In this document: in pieces, positions 23,766 to 32,204 of the stretch | Numbering within the stretch: position 1 is the first letter of the stretch | Layout: each line of letters starts with the position of its first letter | Source of the DNA: DAISJM01 sp036821485 | GTDB lineage: Bacteria; Verrucomicrobiota; Kiritimatiellia; CAIQIC01; JAGNIJ01 | Length of the DNA stretch: 64,000 nt | NCBI GenBank assembly: GCA_036821485.1 | Contig: DAISJM010000003.1 | Coordinates: forward strand, 62,001-126,000 | Direction: 5' to 3' | Made by a program: the position numbers and the translations under genes | Notes under the pieces: model-generated | The model's input: the letters and a program-made list of their open reading frames with translations, nothing else | The model's database searches: none | What the model was told of the DNA's origin: nothing

Positions 23766-24935
23766 TTACGTTGCGGCGCGCTTCAATTCCCGGACGCAGG
23801 CCGCGACCAGCGCCGCGCTGATTTCCTGCACCTCGAACTTGCGGCCGATGCCTTTCGGGAAGGTGATGTAGAGCTCGCCGCCGAGGTGTTCCTGGAAATC
23901 GCGGAGTCCGGCGAGCACTTCCAGTTTTCCGTCTGCCGTTTTCCGTTCCAGCAGCGAATGCCAAAGCGTGAACCCGCACTCCCCCAGCCCGCGATGAATG
24001 GCCGTGCAGTCGCGTTCCGTCAGCCAGCCCTTCCGCGCCGCATAACACGCGTCCAGCGCGAGGCCGATTGCCACGGCCTGCCCGTGGCCGACACGGTAAC
24101 GCGACATGGATTCGAGTTTGTGCGCGGACCAGTGGCCGAAGTCGAGCGGCCGCGCGCGGCCGAATTCAAATGGGTCGCCGCTGGTGCGGATGTGGTCGAG
24201 ATGAAGTTCCGCGGATCGGCGAATCAAGCGCCGCATCGCGGCGGGATCGCGTCGCCGCAGTCGCGCCGCATTGGCACACAACCAGCGGAAGAACGCGGCA
24301 TCCTTGATGATCGACACCTTGAACGCTTCGGCGACGCCTCCGCGCCAGTCCGCGTCCGACAGCGTGTCGAGAAATGCCTCATCGTTGATCACCGCGAACG
24401 GCGGAGCGAACGTGCCAACCAGATTCTTGCCGGCGCCGAAGTTGACGGCGGTTTTCACGCCGACGCCCGAATCGCCCTGCGCGAGTACCGTGGTCGGGAA
24501 ACGAATCAGCCGCAGCCCGCGGTGTACGAGCGATGCGGCGAAGCCGACCGTGTCCAGCACCGCGCCACCGCCGATGACGATGACGAACGAGTGCCGGCAG
24601 AGCCGCCACTGCAGCAGGCGTCGCATGATCGCGGCGACGCGCGACAAGTCGTTCTTTGCGCTCTCGCCGCCGGGCACGATCTGCGGCGTGGCGACGAGGC
24701 GGATCGACTTGGCGTGCGCGCGAAAATAGCGGGCCACATCGCGGGCGAGATTCGGACGGCCGCGCGCGACACCGGCATCGATGAACACCGCGGCGCGATG
24801 TACGCGGCGTTCGCGGAGGCGTGTCATGGCTTTATGCAGCGCGGGATTCGACGCGCGGAACGCGTCGCGCGTGAACACCACGGGAAAATCGAAAGCGACG
24901 CTCAGTTTCTGCCGATAGGTACGACTCACGCTCAC
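23766..24935 (-). CDS. eboD: EboD-like 3-dehydroquinate synthase family protein
   Basis: 389 residues of the sugar-phosphate cyclase superfamily. Family features are VIVIGGGAVLDTVGFAASLVHRG (NAD-binding and glycine-rich), RFPTTVLAQGDSGVGVKTAVN, GKNLVGTFAPP, and a metal-ligand set with WRGGVAEAFKVSIIKD and DFGHWSAHKLE. It follows EboF with an overlap (GTGA at 24932-24935): the GTG start gives MSVSRTYRQKLSV, and AGGA lies ~9 bases upstream. In ebo clusters the EboD member is not the shikimate-pathway enzyme; its product is unknown. The position between EboF and EboE supports the ebo assignment over aroB. Confidence 0.87.
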   Translation of the reverse strand: MSVSRTYRQKLSVAFDFPVVFTRDAFRASNPALHKAMTRLRERRVHRAAVFIDAGVARGRPNLARDVARYFRAHAKSIRLVATPQIVPGGESAKNDLSRVAAIMRRLLQWRLCRHSFVIVIGGGAVLDTVGFAASLVHRGLRLIRFPTTVLAQGDSGVGVKTAVNFGAGKNLVGTFAPPFAVINDEAFLDTLSDADWRGGVAEAFKVSIIKDAAFFRWLCANAARLRRRDPAAMRRLIRRSAELHLDHIRTSGDPFEFGRARPLDFGHWSAHKLESMSRYRVGHGQAVAIGLALDACYAARKGWLTERDCTAIHRGLGECGFTLWHSLLERKTADGKLEVLAGLRDFQEHLGGELYITFPKGIGRKFEVQEISAALVAACVRELKRAAT

Positions 24936-26230
24936 GACGCAGCCATCCTTTCCTGAGCGGCACGGGCCAGATCGAGGAGTGTTTCGGGTTTGCGCGCGGG
25001 CGTGAACGAGGCGGTCCACGCGATGTCCGTGCCCGGGCCGCGCCGCCCGTGTGTGCCGCGCACGCGTGAGGCGTCGGTGCTGACCGTCATCGGCGGCCAG
25101 CCGAAGAAAAGCTCGCACGGGTCGTAGCCGGGTTTGTTGTGGATATCGACATGATTGGCGTAATCCGGCGCTTCGGCCGGGTCCGTCCACCACGGGTACG
25201 CGATCCAGCGGCCGGGCTTGGCGACGAGCACGAGCGCACCGGATCGCGACGCGTCGAGCCCCGCCTCGTGCTGCGCGGGCCGATCCAGCATTTCGCCGAT
25301 GCCGTCCAGCTTCGCGAGCGCGTCGCGGGCGCGTGCAACGGCGTCGCTGTCCATCGCGTACACGTGCGCGATCTGGTGGTCGGCGACGGCAAATGCGCGG
25401 CTGGTGAAGAAATCGGGATAGGCCATGCCGCGCACGTGGCGTACGGACAGCAGGCCCGCATCGCGAAGCGCGCGATTGGGATAAACCGGCGCGCCGGTCA
25501 CGGCCTCGATGTTGTAGTCGCCGTAGATGAGGCAGTCGTAGCCCGCCTCCGCGGCATTTTTCCAAAGGTTGGAAAGTGTGGCATAGGTATTTTCCAATGC
25601 TTGGAAAACTTTCGGGTCGTCCGGTCCGCGCCGCTGCGGTTCGTAGTCGAGCCCGGGCAAATACGTGAAGAGGAGGTCCGGAGCGAGGTCCGATGCGCGC
25701 ATGACTTCGGTCGTCGCCGCCGCGATCCAATCGTTCACGCGCGCGGAGGCGAGCGGGCCCCAGTACTTCATCAGGTCGAACGGCTTTCCGAGCTTGCGGC
25801 AGAGGCGGTCGTAGAGATCGGCAGGCTGGCTGTAGCAATCCTGGATCATGCCGCCGTGATGTTTGTGAATGGGCTTCGGCGAGAGAAGCACGTCGACGGA
25901 TTCGCCGAGGCTCTGCTGCCAGAAGAGCATACCGACGCGGTGGCCCGCGCCGCGAAACGCATTCCACATCCGCGGCCCGGCGACGAGCGACGCGGATTGT
26001 TCCCAGAAGAGCACCTTCTTGAGATCGCCGAAGAAGAGGCCGTTGGCGATCATGCCGTGATCGCGCGGCGGTGCGGCGGTACGGAAGGAAGCCTGGGCAG
26101 TGCAGGTTACGGCCGGAAAGATGGCGCGCGCGGATTGGAACGACAGAACGGAGTCGGTGGGCGGGCGGCGCGAGACGAGATCCGCGCCAAGCGCGGCGAC
26201 TTCCACTACCAATAGCTTCTTCCTGGGCAT
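24932..26230 (-). CDS. eboF: EboF-like type I phosphodiesterase / nucleotide pyrophosphatase
   Basis: 432 residues, alkaline-phosphatase superfamily. The start MPRKKLLVVEVAALG leads to the central IHKHHGGMIQDCY region. DLLFTYLPGLDYEPQRRGPDD supplies one metal-binding set, and IYGDYNIEAV and ADHQIAHVYAMD supply others. The family hydrolyses phosphodiester or phosphoanhydride bonds with two metals. No signal peptide was seen. Residues ~208-225 (FQALENTYATLSNLWK) are encoded by a double TTCCAA/TTGGAA palindrome (25557-25608), another in-frame repeat insertion. The stop overlaps the eboD start. The gene follows the DUF2334 gene by 29 bp. Confidence 0.85.
   Translation of the reverse strand: MPRKKLLVVEVAALGADLVSRRPPTDSVLSFQSARAIFPAVTCTAQASFRTAAPPRDHGMIANGLFFGDLKKVLFWEQSASLVAGPRMWNAFRGAGHRVGMLFWQQSLGESVDVLLSPKPIHKHHGGMIQDCYSQPADLYDRLCRKLGKPFDLMKYWGPLASARVNDWIAAATTEVMRASDLAPDLLFTYLPGLDYEPQRRGPDDPKVFQALENTYATLSNLWKNAAEAGYDCLIYGDYNIEAVTGAPVYPNRALRDAGLLSVRHVRGMAYPDFFTSRAFAVADHQIAHVYAMDSDAVARARDALAKLDGIGEMLDRPAQHEAGLDASRSGALVLVAKPGRWIAYPWWTDPAEAPDYANHVDIHNKPGYDPCELFFGWPPMTVSTDASRVRGTHGRRGPGTDIAWTASFTPARKPETLLDLARAAQERMAAS
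25557..25608. repeat. TTCCAA-type double palindrome inside eboF
   Basis: First palindrome TTTTTCCAA-AGG-TTGGAAA (25557-25575), a 14-bp spacer, second TTTTCCAA-TGC-TTGGAAAA (25590-25608). The same two-palindrome layout recurs at 62359-62410. Confidence 0.8.
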
Positions 26231-26259
26231 GCCAGCTCCGTTGGGCGACCGGGCCTTCG

Positions 26260-27006
26260 TTACAGGAGGCTACTATAGGTAATCGGCGCGCGATGTTCCA
26301 GCGCGCGCTCAACGTGCCGGAGCAGCGCGTGGCGGGCGGAATCGCACCGCGCGTCGGCCGGATGGAACCCGATGCGCAGCAGTGGCGCCTGCCGTGCCGT
26401 GGCGTGCAACAGGCTGTTCCAGAGATGCGAGGTCGCGAGGCGCAATATCGAGCGCGAACTGTAGACGAGGCAGGGCGAGGCGATTATGCGGCGCGGACTG
26501 ATGACTCGAACGGAGGTCAGCGTCTCGGTGTAGAGCAGCCCTGCGTTGCCGAGCCACTCGGGGGCGGAACGCGGCATGATCCACGCCGGGGCGACGAAGC
26601 CCTTCGGCTGGAAGCCGGCGCGTCGGAGGATGCGGAGCCCGGCTTCGACCTTTTCCGAAAACGCCGCGCGGTCCAGACCCTCGAATTCGCACTCGCGTGC
26701 CGTGTAGAGATTCCTGAAGAACCAGCTTCGCGGCGATGTCGCGCCCGCATCCGCGACTTGGTGTTTCCAGCCGTGCAGGACGATTTCCGCGCCGAGCGCT
26801 TCCTCGGTCTTCAGCCAGCGCACGAAATCGGGCGCGTGGTCGAGCGGGTGCCGGCCGTGGAAATCGGGGATGACGAACAACGCGTAACGCGCAATGCCCC
26901 GCTCACGCAATGCGGCAGCGACGAGGCGGCATTCCTCGAAGGACGCGGGCGATGCATCGTGCATTGAGACTATCAGCTCACGTTGTGGCACGGAGGTCCT
27001 TTTCAA
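26260..27006 (-). CDS. DUF2334-type polysaccharide deacetylase-like protein
   Basis: 248 residues of the NodB-like carbohydrate esterase fold. Visible are LIVSMHDASP (first strand and metal Asp), ALFVIPDFHGRHP, GAEIVLHGWKHQ (HxxxH-type metal pair), GFVAPAWIMP and the late LRIGFHPAD. This matches the DUF2334 group, which is expected to deacetylate or otherwise act on glycans. No signal peptide was seen, so it probably works in the cytosol on glycan or lipid-linked precursors, or its role differs. Its 5' end overlaps the GNAT gene by 29 bp (26978-27006); a later start is possible, since the conserved part begins at ~residue 10. Confidence 0.83.
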   Translation of the reverse strand: MKRTSVPQRELIVSMHDASPASFEECRLVAAALRERGIARYALFVIPDFHGRHPLDHAPDFVRWLKTEEALGAEIVLHGWKHQVADAGATSPRSWFFRNLYTARECEFEGLDRAAFSEKVEAGLRILRRAGFQPKGFVAPAWIMPRSAPEWLGNAGLLYTETLTSVRVISPRRIIASPCLVYSSRSILRLATSHLWNSLLHATARQAPLLRIGFHPADARCDSARHALLRHVERALEHRAPITYSSLL

Positions 27007-27634
27007 GTGTGGCCAGGTATAAATTCTCGTTGGTTGCGTGACGAAACTTGGTGACGGGCTTGAGGTCGGTCAGCTTCCAGCCATAGCGCTCGAAGAAGGC
27101 GCGCCGCCGTGTGTCGCGAACCATGATCTGTCCGTAGGCGCGGCGTGCGTGTGAAGTCTTGAGTCGCGCGGCAAACGCATCAAAAAGCGCTTTTGTTGCG
27201 CCGGCGCCGCGTGCGCCGGGCAGCAGGTTGAAATGGAAATGTGCGGCATCGGCGGGGCGACGCGGGGTCTCGCGCCAGCCGCGCAGCAGAAGCCAGCGGA
27301 GATATTGCCGCGTGGCGCGGTTGTAGCGGCCGGTGATCCAGCGCGCGAGTGCGCGTGCGGCGAGGGCGGGCAGCCGGCGGCGCATGTAGGCGGCGTGACG
27401 CGTCTCGTCGAGGCAGGCGATGAGATAGCCGACGACGCGGCCATTCTCTTCCATCACCCACGCGGAGTCGGGCTCTTCATCGGTGTAATAGGCGGTTTGG
27501 AAATCCGCGAACAGCTCGCGGTCCTGGAAGAGTTCGTCCACCGGCTTGCCGAGGAACCCGGTGTCGCAGCAGATGCGGCGGATCGAGTCGCGATCGTGCG
27601 GCCGGTAGCTTCGAATGGTGTACGAATCGTTCAT
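26978..27634 (-). CDS. GNAT-family N-acetyltransferase
   Basis: 218 residues. The GNAT fold is suggested by IRSYRPHDRDSIRRICCDTG at the N-terminus, AWVMEENGRVVGYLIACLD (strand 4), FHFNLLPGARGAGATKALFDAF (acetyl-CoA pyrophosphate loop RGAGAT) and RRRAFFERYGW at the end. The substrate is unknown. The ATG at 27634 overlaps the stop of the glycosyltransferase (ATGA at 27631-27634), so translational coupling is likely. A start seven codons earlier is possible but lies inside that gene. The neighbourhood of glycosyltransferases and a deacetylase suggests an amino-sugar or lipid-glycan modification, by inference. Confidence 0.85.
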   Translation of the reverse strand: MNDSYTIRSYRPHDRDSIRRICCDTGFLGKPVDELFQDRELFADFQTAYYTDEEPDSAWVMEENGRVVGYLIACLDETRHAAYMRRRLPALAARALARWITGRYNRATRQYLRWLLLRGWRETPRRPADAAHFHFNLLPGARGAGATKALFDAFAARLKTSHARRAYGQIMVRDTRRRAFFERYGWKLTDLKPVTKFRHATNENLYLATLEKDLRATT

Positions 27635-28833
27635 GCGCTGTGTTCTGCCGGACATGCGGCGGCCGTGGCGGCGCGCGCTTCAGAGCGATGGATATCGATC
27701 AACTCGTCGTACAGCCCAAGCTGATGCTTGAAGCACGCATCGGCGGAGAATCGTGCGATGGCGGCGCTCCGCAGCGCGGCGCGGTTGAACTTCCGGTCCA
27801 CGGCCCGCACGACTGCCTCGGCCAGCGATTCGCCTGTCGGCGAACCGGCGACCTCGCCCGCGTTGTCCATCAGCTCGGCGGAGAGGCCGCTGCCGCGGAC
27901 GCACACCGTCGGGCACCCGCAGAATCGCGCCTCCAGCGCGGCGAGTCCGAACGTTTCGCCGTGGCCGGGGTGCACAAATGCGTCGGCCGATGCGTACAAG
28001 GTTGCGAGCCGGCTCGTATCGGTGGTGTACGGCTCGAAGGAAACGGTGGGCATGGCGATGGCATCGCGGAGGAGCGCGGCACGGCACGGCCCATCGCCGG
28101 CGAGCACGAGATGCCACAGGCGTCGACCGCCGCGAGCGCGCAGGTGCCGCATCATATCGAGAAGCAGGGGCAGGCGTTTCTCCGCGGCGAAGCGCCCGAC
28201 GTAGAGAAGAAGAATCGCGTCATCGGGCAACCCGAGTTCGGCCTTGAGCGAGCGGCCATGCGCGAGCGCGGGATCGAACGCCGCCGGGTCGCAGCCGATC
28301 GGTACGGTGCAAACGCGCGGGACGCTGTTCGAGGTCAGCTGTGCGCGCAAGGTGTCGCTTGCGACGAACACCGCGTCGGTCCGGCGAAGCTGCCACCGCT
28401 CGAACGCCTCGTTGCACCGGCGGAGCGCGTTGTGGACTTCGCTGTGACCGGGAAGATAGCGGAGTGGAACGAACCCGGAATGCTGGTAGCAGACCACGGG
28501 GATGTTCAGTCGCCGCGCGGCGGCGCGCGCGGCCCAGAGCGAAGCATACGGGTCAGCCGCCTCGATGATGTCCGGCTGCTCCTTTTCCACGATCCGGCGA
28601 ATGGCACCCAGCCGGAGGAAGAAGCGATATCCGCCCGACCCCGGAACACGCGGTGACTTAACCAAGTGGGTGGTGCAGCGTCCAACCGTGGTAATACGGT
28701 CACAATCACCAGGAATTACAATGACATGATCGTGGTCTGTTGCCCCACCCAGCCATGAGGACTTGGCTTGGATGTATCTCTTGATACCGCCGCTTTGCGG
28801 TGCGTACCACTGGGCTATGTCACAGACTCTCAA
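27631..28833 (-). CDS. GT4-family glycosyltransferase
   Basis: 400-residue GT-B retaining glycosyltransferase. The N-terminal domain opens MRVCDIAQWYAPQSGGIKRYI (glycine-rich acceptor loop), with VVCYQHSGFVPLRYLPG. The C-terminal domain contains LLYVGRFAAEKRLPLLLD, HLVLAGDGP and VHPGHGETFGLAALEARFCGCP, the E-x7-E nucleotide-sugar site. It transfers a sugar from NDP- or GDP-donor to a lipid or polysaccharide; neither partner can be named. It overlaps the upstream glycosyltransferase by 14 bp and the GNAT gene by 4 bp, tight operon packing. Confidence 0.92.
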   Translation of the reverse strand: MRVCDIAQWYAPQSGGIKRYIQAKSSWLGGATDHDHVIVIPGDCDRITTVGRCTTHLVKSPRVPGSGGYRFFLRLGAIRRIVEKEQPDIIEAADPYASLWAARAAARRLNIPVVCYQHSGFVPLRYLPGHSEVHNALRRCNEAFERWQLRRTDAVFVASDTLRAQLTSNSVPRVCTVPIGCDPAAFDPALAHGRSLKAELGLPDDAILLLYVGRFAAEKRLPLLLDMMRHLRARGGRRLWHLVLAGDGPCRAALLRDAIAMPTVSFEPYTTDTSRLATLYASADAFVHPGHGETFGLAALEARFCGCPTVCVRGSGLSAELMDNAGEVAGSPTGESLAEAVVRAVDRKFNRAALRSAAIARFSADACFKHQLGLYDELIDIHRSEARAATAAACPAEHSA

Positions 28834-30250
28834 CGGGGACCTCGCTGGCGTGATGGAGGCAGTCTGCGTGCATATTCCAGAACTGATCGAAGGACTGTTC
28901 GGGCGACAAGGAGGAGGCGTGGGCGCTGGCGGCGCAGCGCATGGTCTCGAGCCGGTCCGGCTGTTCGATCAGGCGGGCGATGGCGCGCGCGAGAGCGTGT
29001 GGCGTCATGTTCTTCAACACGAGCCCGGTGACGCCATCGCTGACGCAATCCTTGGGACCGCCCTTGTTCGAGACGAGGACGGGAAGGCCGGAGGCTTGGG
29101 CTTCGAGGACCACGTTGCCGAGCGTATCGGTCTCGCTCGGGAACACGAAGAGGTCGCACGATGCGTAGATGCGCGCGAGTTCGGTGCCGGACCGTTCGCC
29201 GGTGAAATATACGGGGAGCCCGGCTAGCTCATTCTCCATTTCTTCGCGATACGGGCCATCGCCCACGACGATGAGGGCCGCGTCGCTGCGCTGTCGGCAG
29301 AGTTCGTGGAAGGCGCCGGCCAGACATGCGAGGTTCTTTTCGCGCGAGATGCGGCCGATATAGAGGAGTTTGACGGGCCGATCGGGGAACCACGTCGCGC
29401 GCAGCGAGTTGTCGCGGAGTTCCGGCGTGAAGAGGTTCGTATTAACGCCGCGGCCGACCACGCGAATTTTCTCCGGCGGAATGCCGTGGGCGAGAAGATC
29501 ATCGGCCGCGGAGCGCGACGGCGCGGAGATGAGATCAAACTCGCCGTAGAACCACTGGAGAAACCGCCACGACATTTCCTCGAGGGCGAGATCGCCGGAC
29601 AGGTACTTGGCGTAGGCGGGGAAGTTGGTGTGGTGCGTGCCGCAGACGGGCACATTGCGGAGCCGCGCCGCCAGCAGGGCGATGAGGCCCATCGGGCCGG
29701 GCGTGGAGATATGGACGATGTTGAAATCCTCGCGTTGGAGGTAGGCCAGCACGTCGGATGCCTGCGGGACGTTGAGCTTGAGATACTCGTAGACGGGAAC
29801 GCGCAGAATGCCGACGGGGTGGAAACGTACCGCGCCGGGGAACGGGTCGCCTGCTTCAACGCAATGCACCTTGAACCAGTGGTCGCGCTGCCGGGCCTGC
29901 TCGGACCACTGGCGCAGCGTGGTGGTGACGCCGCTCATGTGATCCATGGCATCGGCGAAGAGTGCCACGCGGGGTGTCCTGTCGGCAGGGCCGCCTGGCA
30001 TTGCAGGGCTACGTCCGTCGGCGCGGTTCGTGTTGCCGGACACGATAGGCTTGTACTCGCACTGGAGCAGGAAGAAGAGTTCGAACAGCCGGCCGAGGAG
30101 TTCGTTGTCGATTTGGAACGCGGAGAGATTCTGAAAGAGGCCGAGCGCGCGTGGCCAGAGCAGCGCATCGCGTGGACGAAGCCGGCCGGTGGCGCCCATC
30201 GTGCGCAACACGGTTGCGGCCCGCGTGATTCCCTGGATCAAACTCGCCAT
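28820..30250 (-). CDS. GT4-family glycosyltransferase with extra N-terminal segment
   Basis: 476 residues from the chosen start. The ATG at 30250 is used because GGAGGAA lies about 10 bases before it; an in-frame start at 30364 has no ribosome site. About 90 N-terminal residues (LSAFQIDNELLGRLFELFFLLQCEY) precede a standard GT-B: VALFADAMDHMSGVTTTL, HISTPGPMGLIAL, GTHHTNFPAYAKYL, VVGRGVNTNLFTPE, LLYIGRISREKNLACL, and VFPSETDTLGNVVLEAQASG. The sequence resembles mannosyl/glucosyl-diacylglycerol transferases, so a glycolipid product is plausible. It heads the minus-strand operon that runs to eboE at 22.7 kb. Confidence 0.9.
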   Translation of the reverse strand: MASLIQGITRAATVLRTMGATGRLRPRDALLWPRALGLFQNLSAFQIDNELLGRLFELFFLLQCEYKPIVSGNTNRADGRSPAMPGGPADRTPRVALFADAMDHMSGVTTTLRQWSEQARQRDHWFKVHCVEAGDPFPGAVRFHPVGILRVPVYEYLKLNVPQASDVLAYLQREDFNIVHISTPGPMGLIALLAARLRNVPVCGTHHTNFPAYAKYLSGDLALEEMSWRFLQWFYGEFDLISAPSRSAADDLLAHGIPPEKIRVVGRGVNTNLFTPELRDNSLRATWFPDRPVKLLYIGRISREKNLACLAGAFHELCRQRSDAALIVVGDGPYREEMENELAGLPVYFTGERSGTELARIYASCDLFVFPSETDTLGNVVLEAQASGLPVLVSNKGGPKDCVSDGVTGLVLKNMTPHALARAIARLIEQPDRLETMRCAASAHASSLSPEQSFDQFWNMHADCLHHASEVPVESL

Positions 30251-30552
30251 GCGCCATGTTCCTCCGTCCGGTCGCCCGCTGCCGCCGGGGTACGCCGCAG
30301 CGGACATCAGGATAGCCCCCGCGCGCGCCCTGTCAACCTGTCGGGCCTGTGTATAAGCTCTCACTCAAGTATTGGGGGCCAGCGAGGAAGGCGTGAGGTT
30401 GTTGTGAGAACGTGCGGGGGAGATGGATTCTCCTTGCAGCGGCGGGGCTCCAAGCTAGGATGGTTGAGAGCAATCTGAATTGCTGCAGCAACGCAAATCG
30501 GCCGTTGGGGGTATTGGCATGGGCCGGTTCTCCCTCGGCGAAGGAGGCAATG
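30251..30552. promoter_or_regulatory. divergent intergenic region between the glycan/ebo operon and the LpoB operon
   Basis: 302 bp with no gene. It must hold promoters for both operons, but no convincing -35/-10 pair could be chosen. A perfect inverted repeat AGCAAT-CTGA-ATTGCT lies at 30469-30484, a candidate operator about 70 bases before the lpoB-like start. Confidence 0.4.
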
Positions 30553-31704
30553 ATGCGCATGGTAGGTTGTCCGTTCCGTTCCCGCTGGTTTCTTCCCGTC
30601 CTGATGCTCCTCGCGGCGTTGACCGCAGGCTGCTATGCCCCGCCGAAGGGCCAGCAGCTCTCGCGCACCGCCGTGCTTACGCCGGATCAGGAAGACGACA
30701 TTGGCGGAAGTTTCATTGAGAGTTCCGATATTCGCACGATTGCCGCGCAGATGACGGCGGCTCTCCTCTCGGTGCCGGAGATCGCAGAGCGCGAAGACTC
30801 GGTGCGCATTGCGCTCGCGCCGATCAAGAACTCCACCCGCTACGTGATCGACAAGGAGATATTCTCCAAGCGGCTGCGCCTGGAACTGAACCGTGTCTCG
30901 GAGGGCAAGATCAAGTTCTTTGCCCAGGGCATGGGACAGGGCGTTCGTGCCCAGATTCTCGAGGAGCAGCAGGAGGATATCTGGGATGTGCTGACCGAGC
31001 AGGCGGCGAAGGCCATCATGGATTCGCCCGTCGTGAAGAATGCGCCGAGCGTGCTTCATGTGGCCGTGCTGCCGGTCAAGAACACGAACCTTGCCGGCGT
31101 CAATGCCGACAGCCTGACCGCGCTGATCCGCGCGAAGGTTGCCGAGAAGTCCGGCGGCCGCGTCGTGTTCCTCTCGCGCGAGGCCAACGGCAAGGTCACC
31201 GAGCAGATCCTGGATGAAAAAGACCTGAAGAACCAGGGCATGGTGAACCGCAAGCAGATGAAGGATCTCTACGGCGTGGACCTTTTCCTCACGGGCGAAT
31301 TCATCGCCAAGAGCATGATGGTGGAATCGGCGAAGGATGTGACCGAAGTCACCAGCGGGCCGTCGGCCGAGGACCCCGGTGTGACGGAGACCACGTCGAC
31401 GCAGACGACCAAGAAGCCGAACGTGACGAAGTACCTCGACCTTCGCCTTGTGGATGCCGAGACCGCCACGGTTCCGTTCGAGAAGCTCCTCAAGGTCGAG
31501 AGCAAGATGCAGTCGGGTGTCGGCCGGTCCGACTTCCTGCTGACGGGCGAGTTGAGCGCGCTGAGCAAGGCTTCGCTCGGCGGCAACCGATCCGACTACG
31601 TACTCATGAGCTTCCAGCTTGTCGATCCCACGTCGAACGAGATCGTGTGGGAAGACGGGTACGAGACGAAGCGGAAGACCGAGAGCAGCATCATTTACAG
31701 GTAG
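30553..31704 (+). CDS. LpoB-like penicillin-binding-protein activator lipoprotein
   Basis: 383 residues with signal and lipobox (LTAGC). The body resembles LpoB/FlgO-type outer-membrane lipoproteins that reach through peptidoglycan to activate PBP1b: RIALAPIKNSTRYVIDKEIFSKRLRLELNR, and a second similar half beginning VLHVAVLPVKNTN and followed by YGVDLFLTGEFIAKS. It is longer than E. coli LpoB because the LpoB-like unit appears in two halves. The ATG at 30553 is preferred over the adjacent 30550 because AAGGAGG then has five bases of spacing. The YcfL-like gene follows 22 bp downstream, the same gene pair as in enterobacteria. Confidence 0.78.
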   Translation: MRMVGCPFRSRWFLPVLMLLAALTAGCYAPPKGQQLSRTAVLTPDQEDDIGGSFIESSDIRTIAAQMTAALLSVPEIAEREDSVRIALAPIKNSTRYVIDKEIFSKRLRLELNRVSEGKIKFFAQGMGQGVRAQILEEQQEDIWDVLTEQAAKAIMDSPVVKNAPSVLHVAVLPVKNTNLAGVNADSLTALIRAKVAEKSGGRVVFLSREANGKVTEQILDEKDLKNQGMVNRKQMKDLYGVDLFLTGEFIAKSMMVESAKDVTEVTSGPSAEDPGVTETTSTQTTKKPNVTKYLDLRLVDAETATVPFEKLLKVESKMQSGVGRSDFLLTGELSALSKASLGGNRSDYVLMSFQLVDPTSNEIVWEDGYETKRKTESSIIYR

Positions 31705-31726
31705 TCTGAACCGAAAGGAGATTTCG

Positions 31727-32182
31727 ATGAAGAAGCAATTGATCATGGCGGGCGCCCTCGTGGTGCTGGCGGGATGGGCGATGGGCTGCAAGAGCACCTA
31801 CGATGCGAAGCGCATCAGCGCGGGCAATGTGCAGCGGGAAGGGCACATCGTGTTCGTCCGGCCGCACAGGAACTACCCGTTGCAGTCGCTCCGCCGCCGT
31901 CTCGAAATCACGCATGAAGCCGCGTCGCAAAACGCCGCGGGTCTGCTGGTGGTCCAGGTCGGCTGCCGCAACAAGGGCGGCATTGATCTGCCCCTGTCGG
32001 TCAAGACGGCGTTCTACAACCAGCCGTTCGGCGCCCCGGGCAACCAGACCAGCGTACCGATTTACGAGACGCCGATCCGGACCTTCAACATCCTCCGCGG
32101 CATGACCGAGGAGTACACCGTCACCTGTCCCAAGAAGGGCGCGGTGGATTACCAGGTCACGATCTCCGAGATCGTTCACTAG
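31727..32182 (+). CDS. YcfL-like (DUF1425) lipoprotein
   Basis: 151 residues, lipobox WAMGC. The mature part is an Ig-like beta sandwich: LRRRLEITHEAASQNAAGLLVVQVGCRNKGG, LPLSVKTAFYNQPF, PIYETPIRTFNILRGMTEEYTVTCP, ending DYQVTISEI. This matches the DUF1425/YcfL family, whose function is unknown but whose gene often neighbours lpoB. Here it lies directly after the LpoB-like gene. The ATG is set by AAAGGAG six to seven bases upstream. Confidence 0.82.
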   Translation: MKKQLIMAGALVVLAGWAMGCKSTYDAKRISAGNVQREGHIVFVRPHRNYPLQSLRRRLEITHEAASQNAAGLLVVQVGCRNKGGIDLPLSVKTAFYNQPFGAPGNQTSVPIYETPIRTFNILRGMTEEYTVTCPKKGAVDYQVTISEIVH

Positions 32183-32204
32183 CCATTACAGGGAGGAAGA
32201 GGTC

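Noticed and set aside
23766..24935. shikimate-pathway aroB
   Set aside because: The fold fits 3-dehydroquinate synthase, but tight packing between EboF and EboE homologues indicates EboD.
30361..31797. 478-codon minus-strand ORF
   Set aside because: Antisense to the LpoB-like lipoprotein; Arg/His/Leu-rich composition and no recognisable motif.
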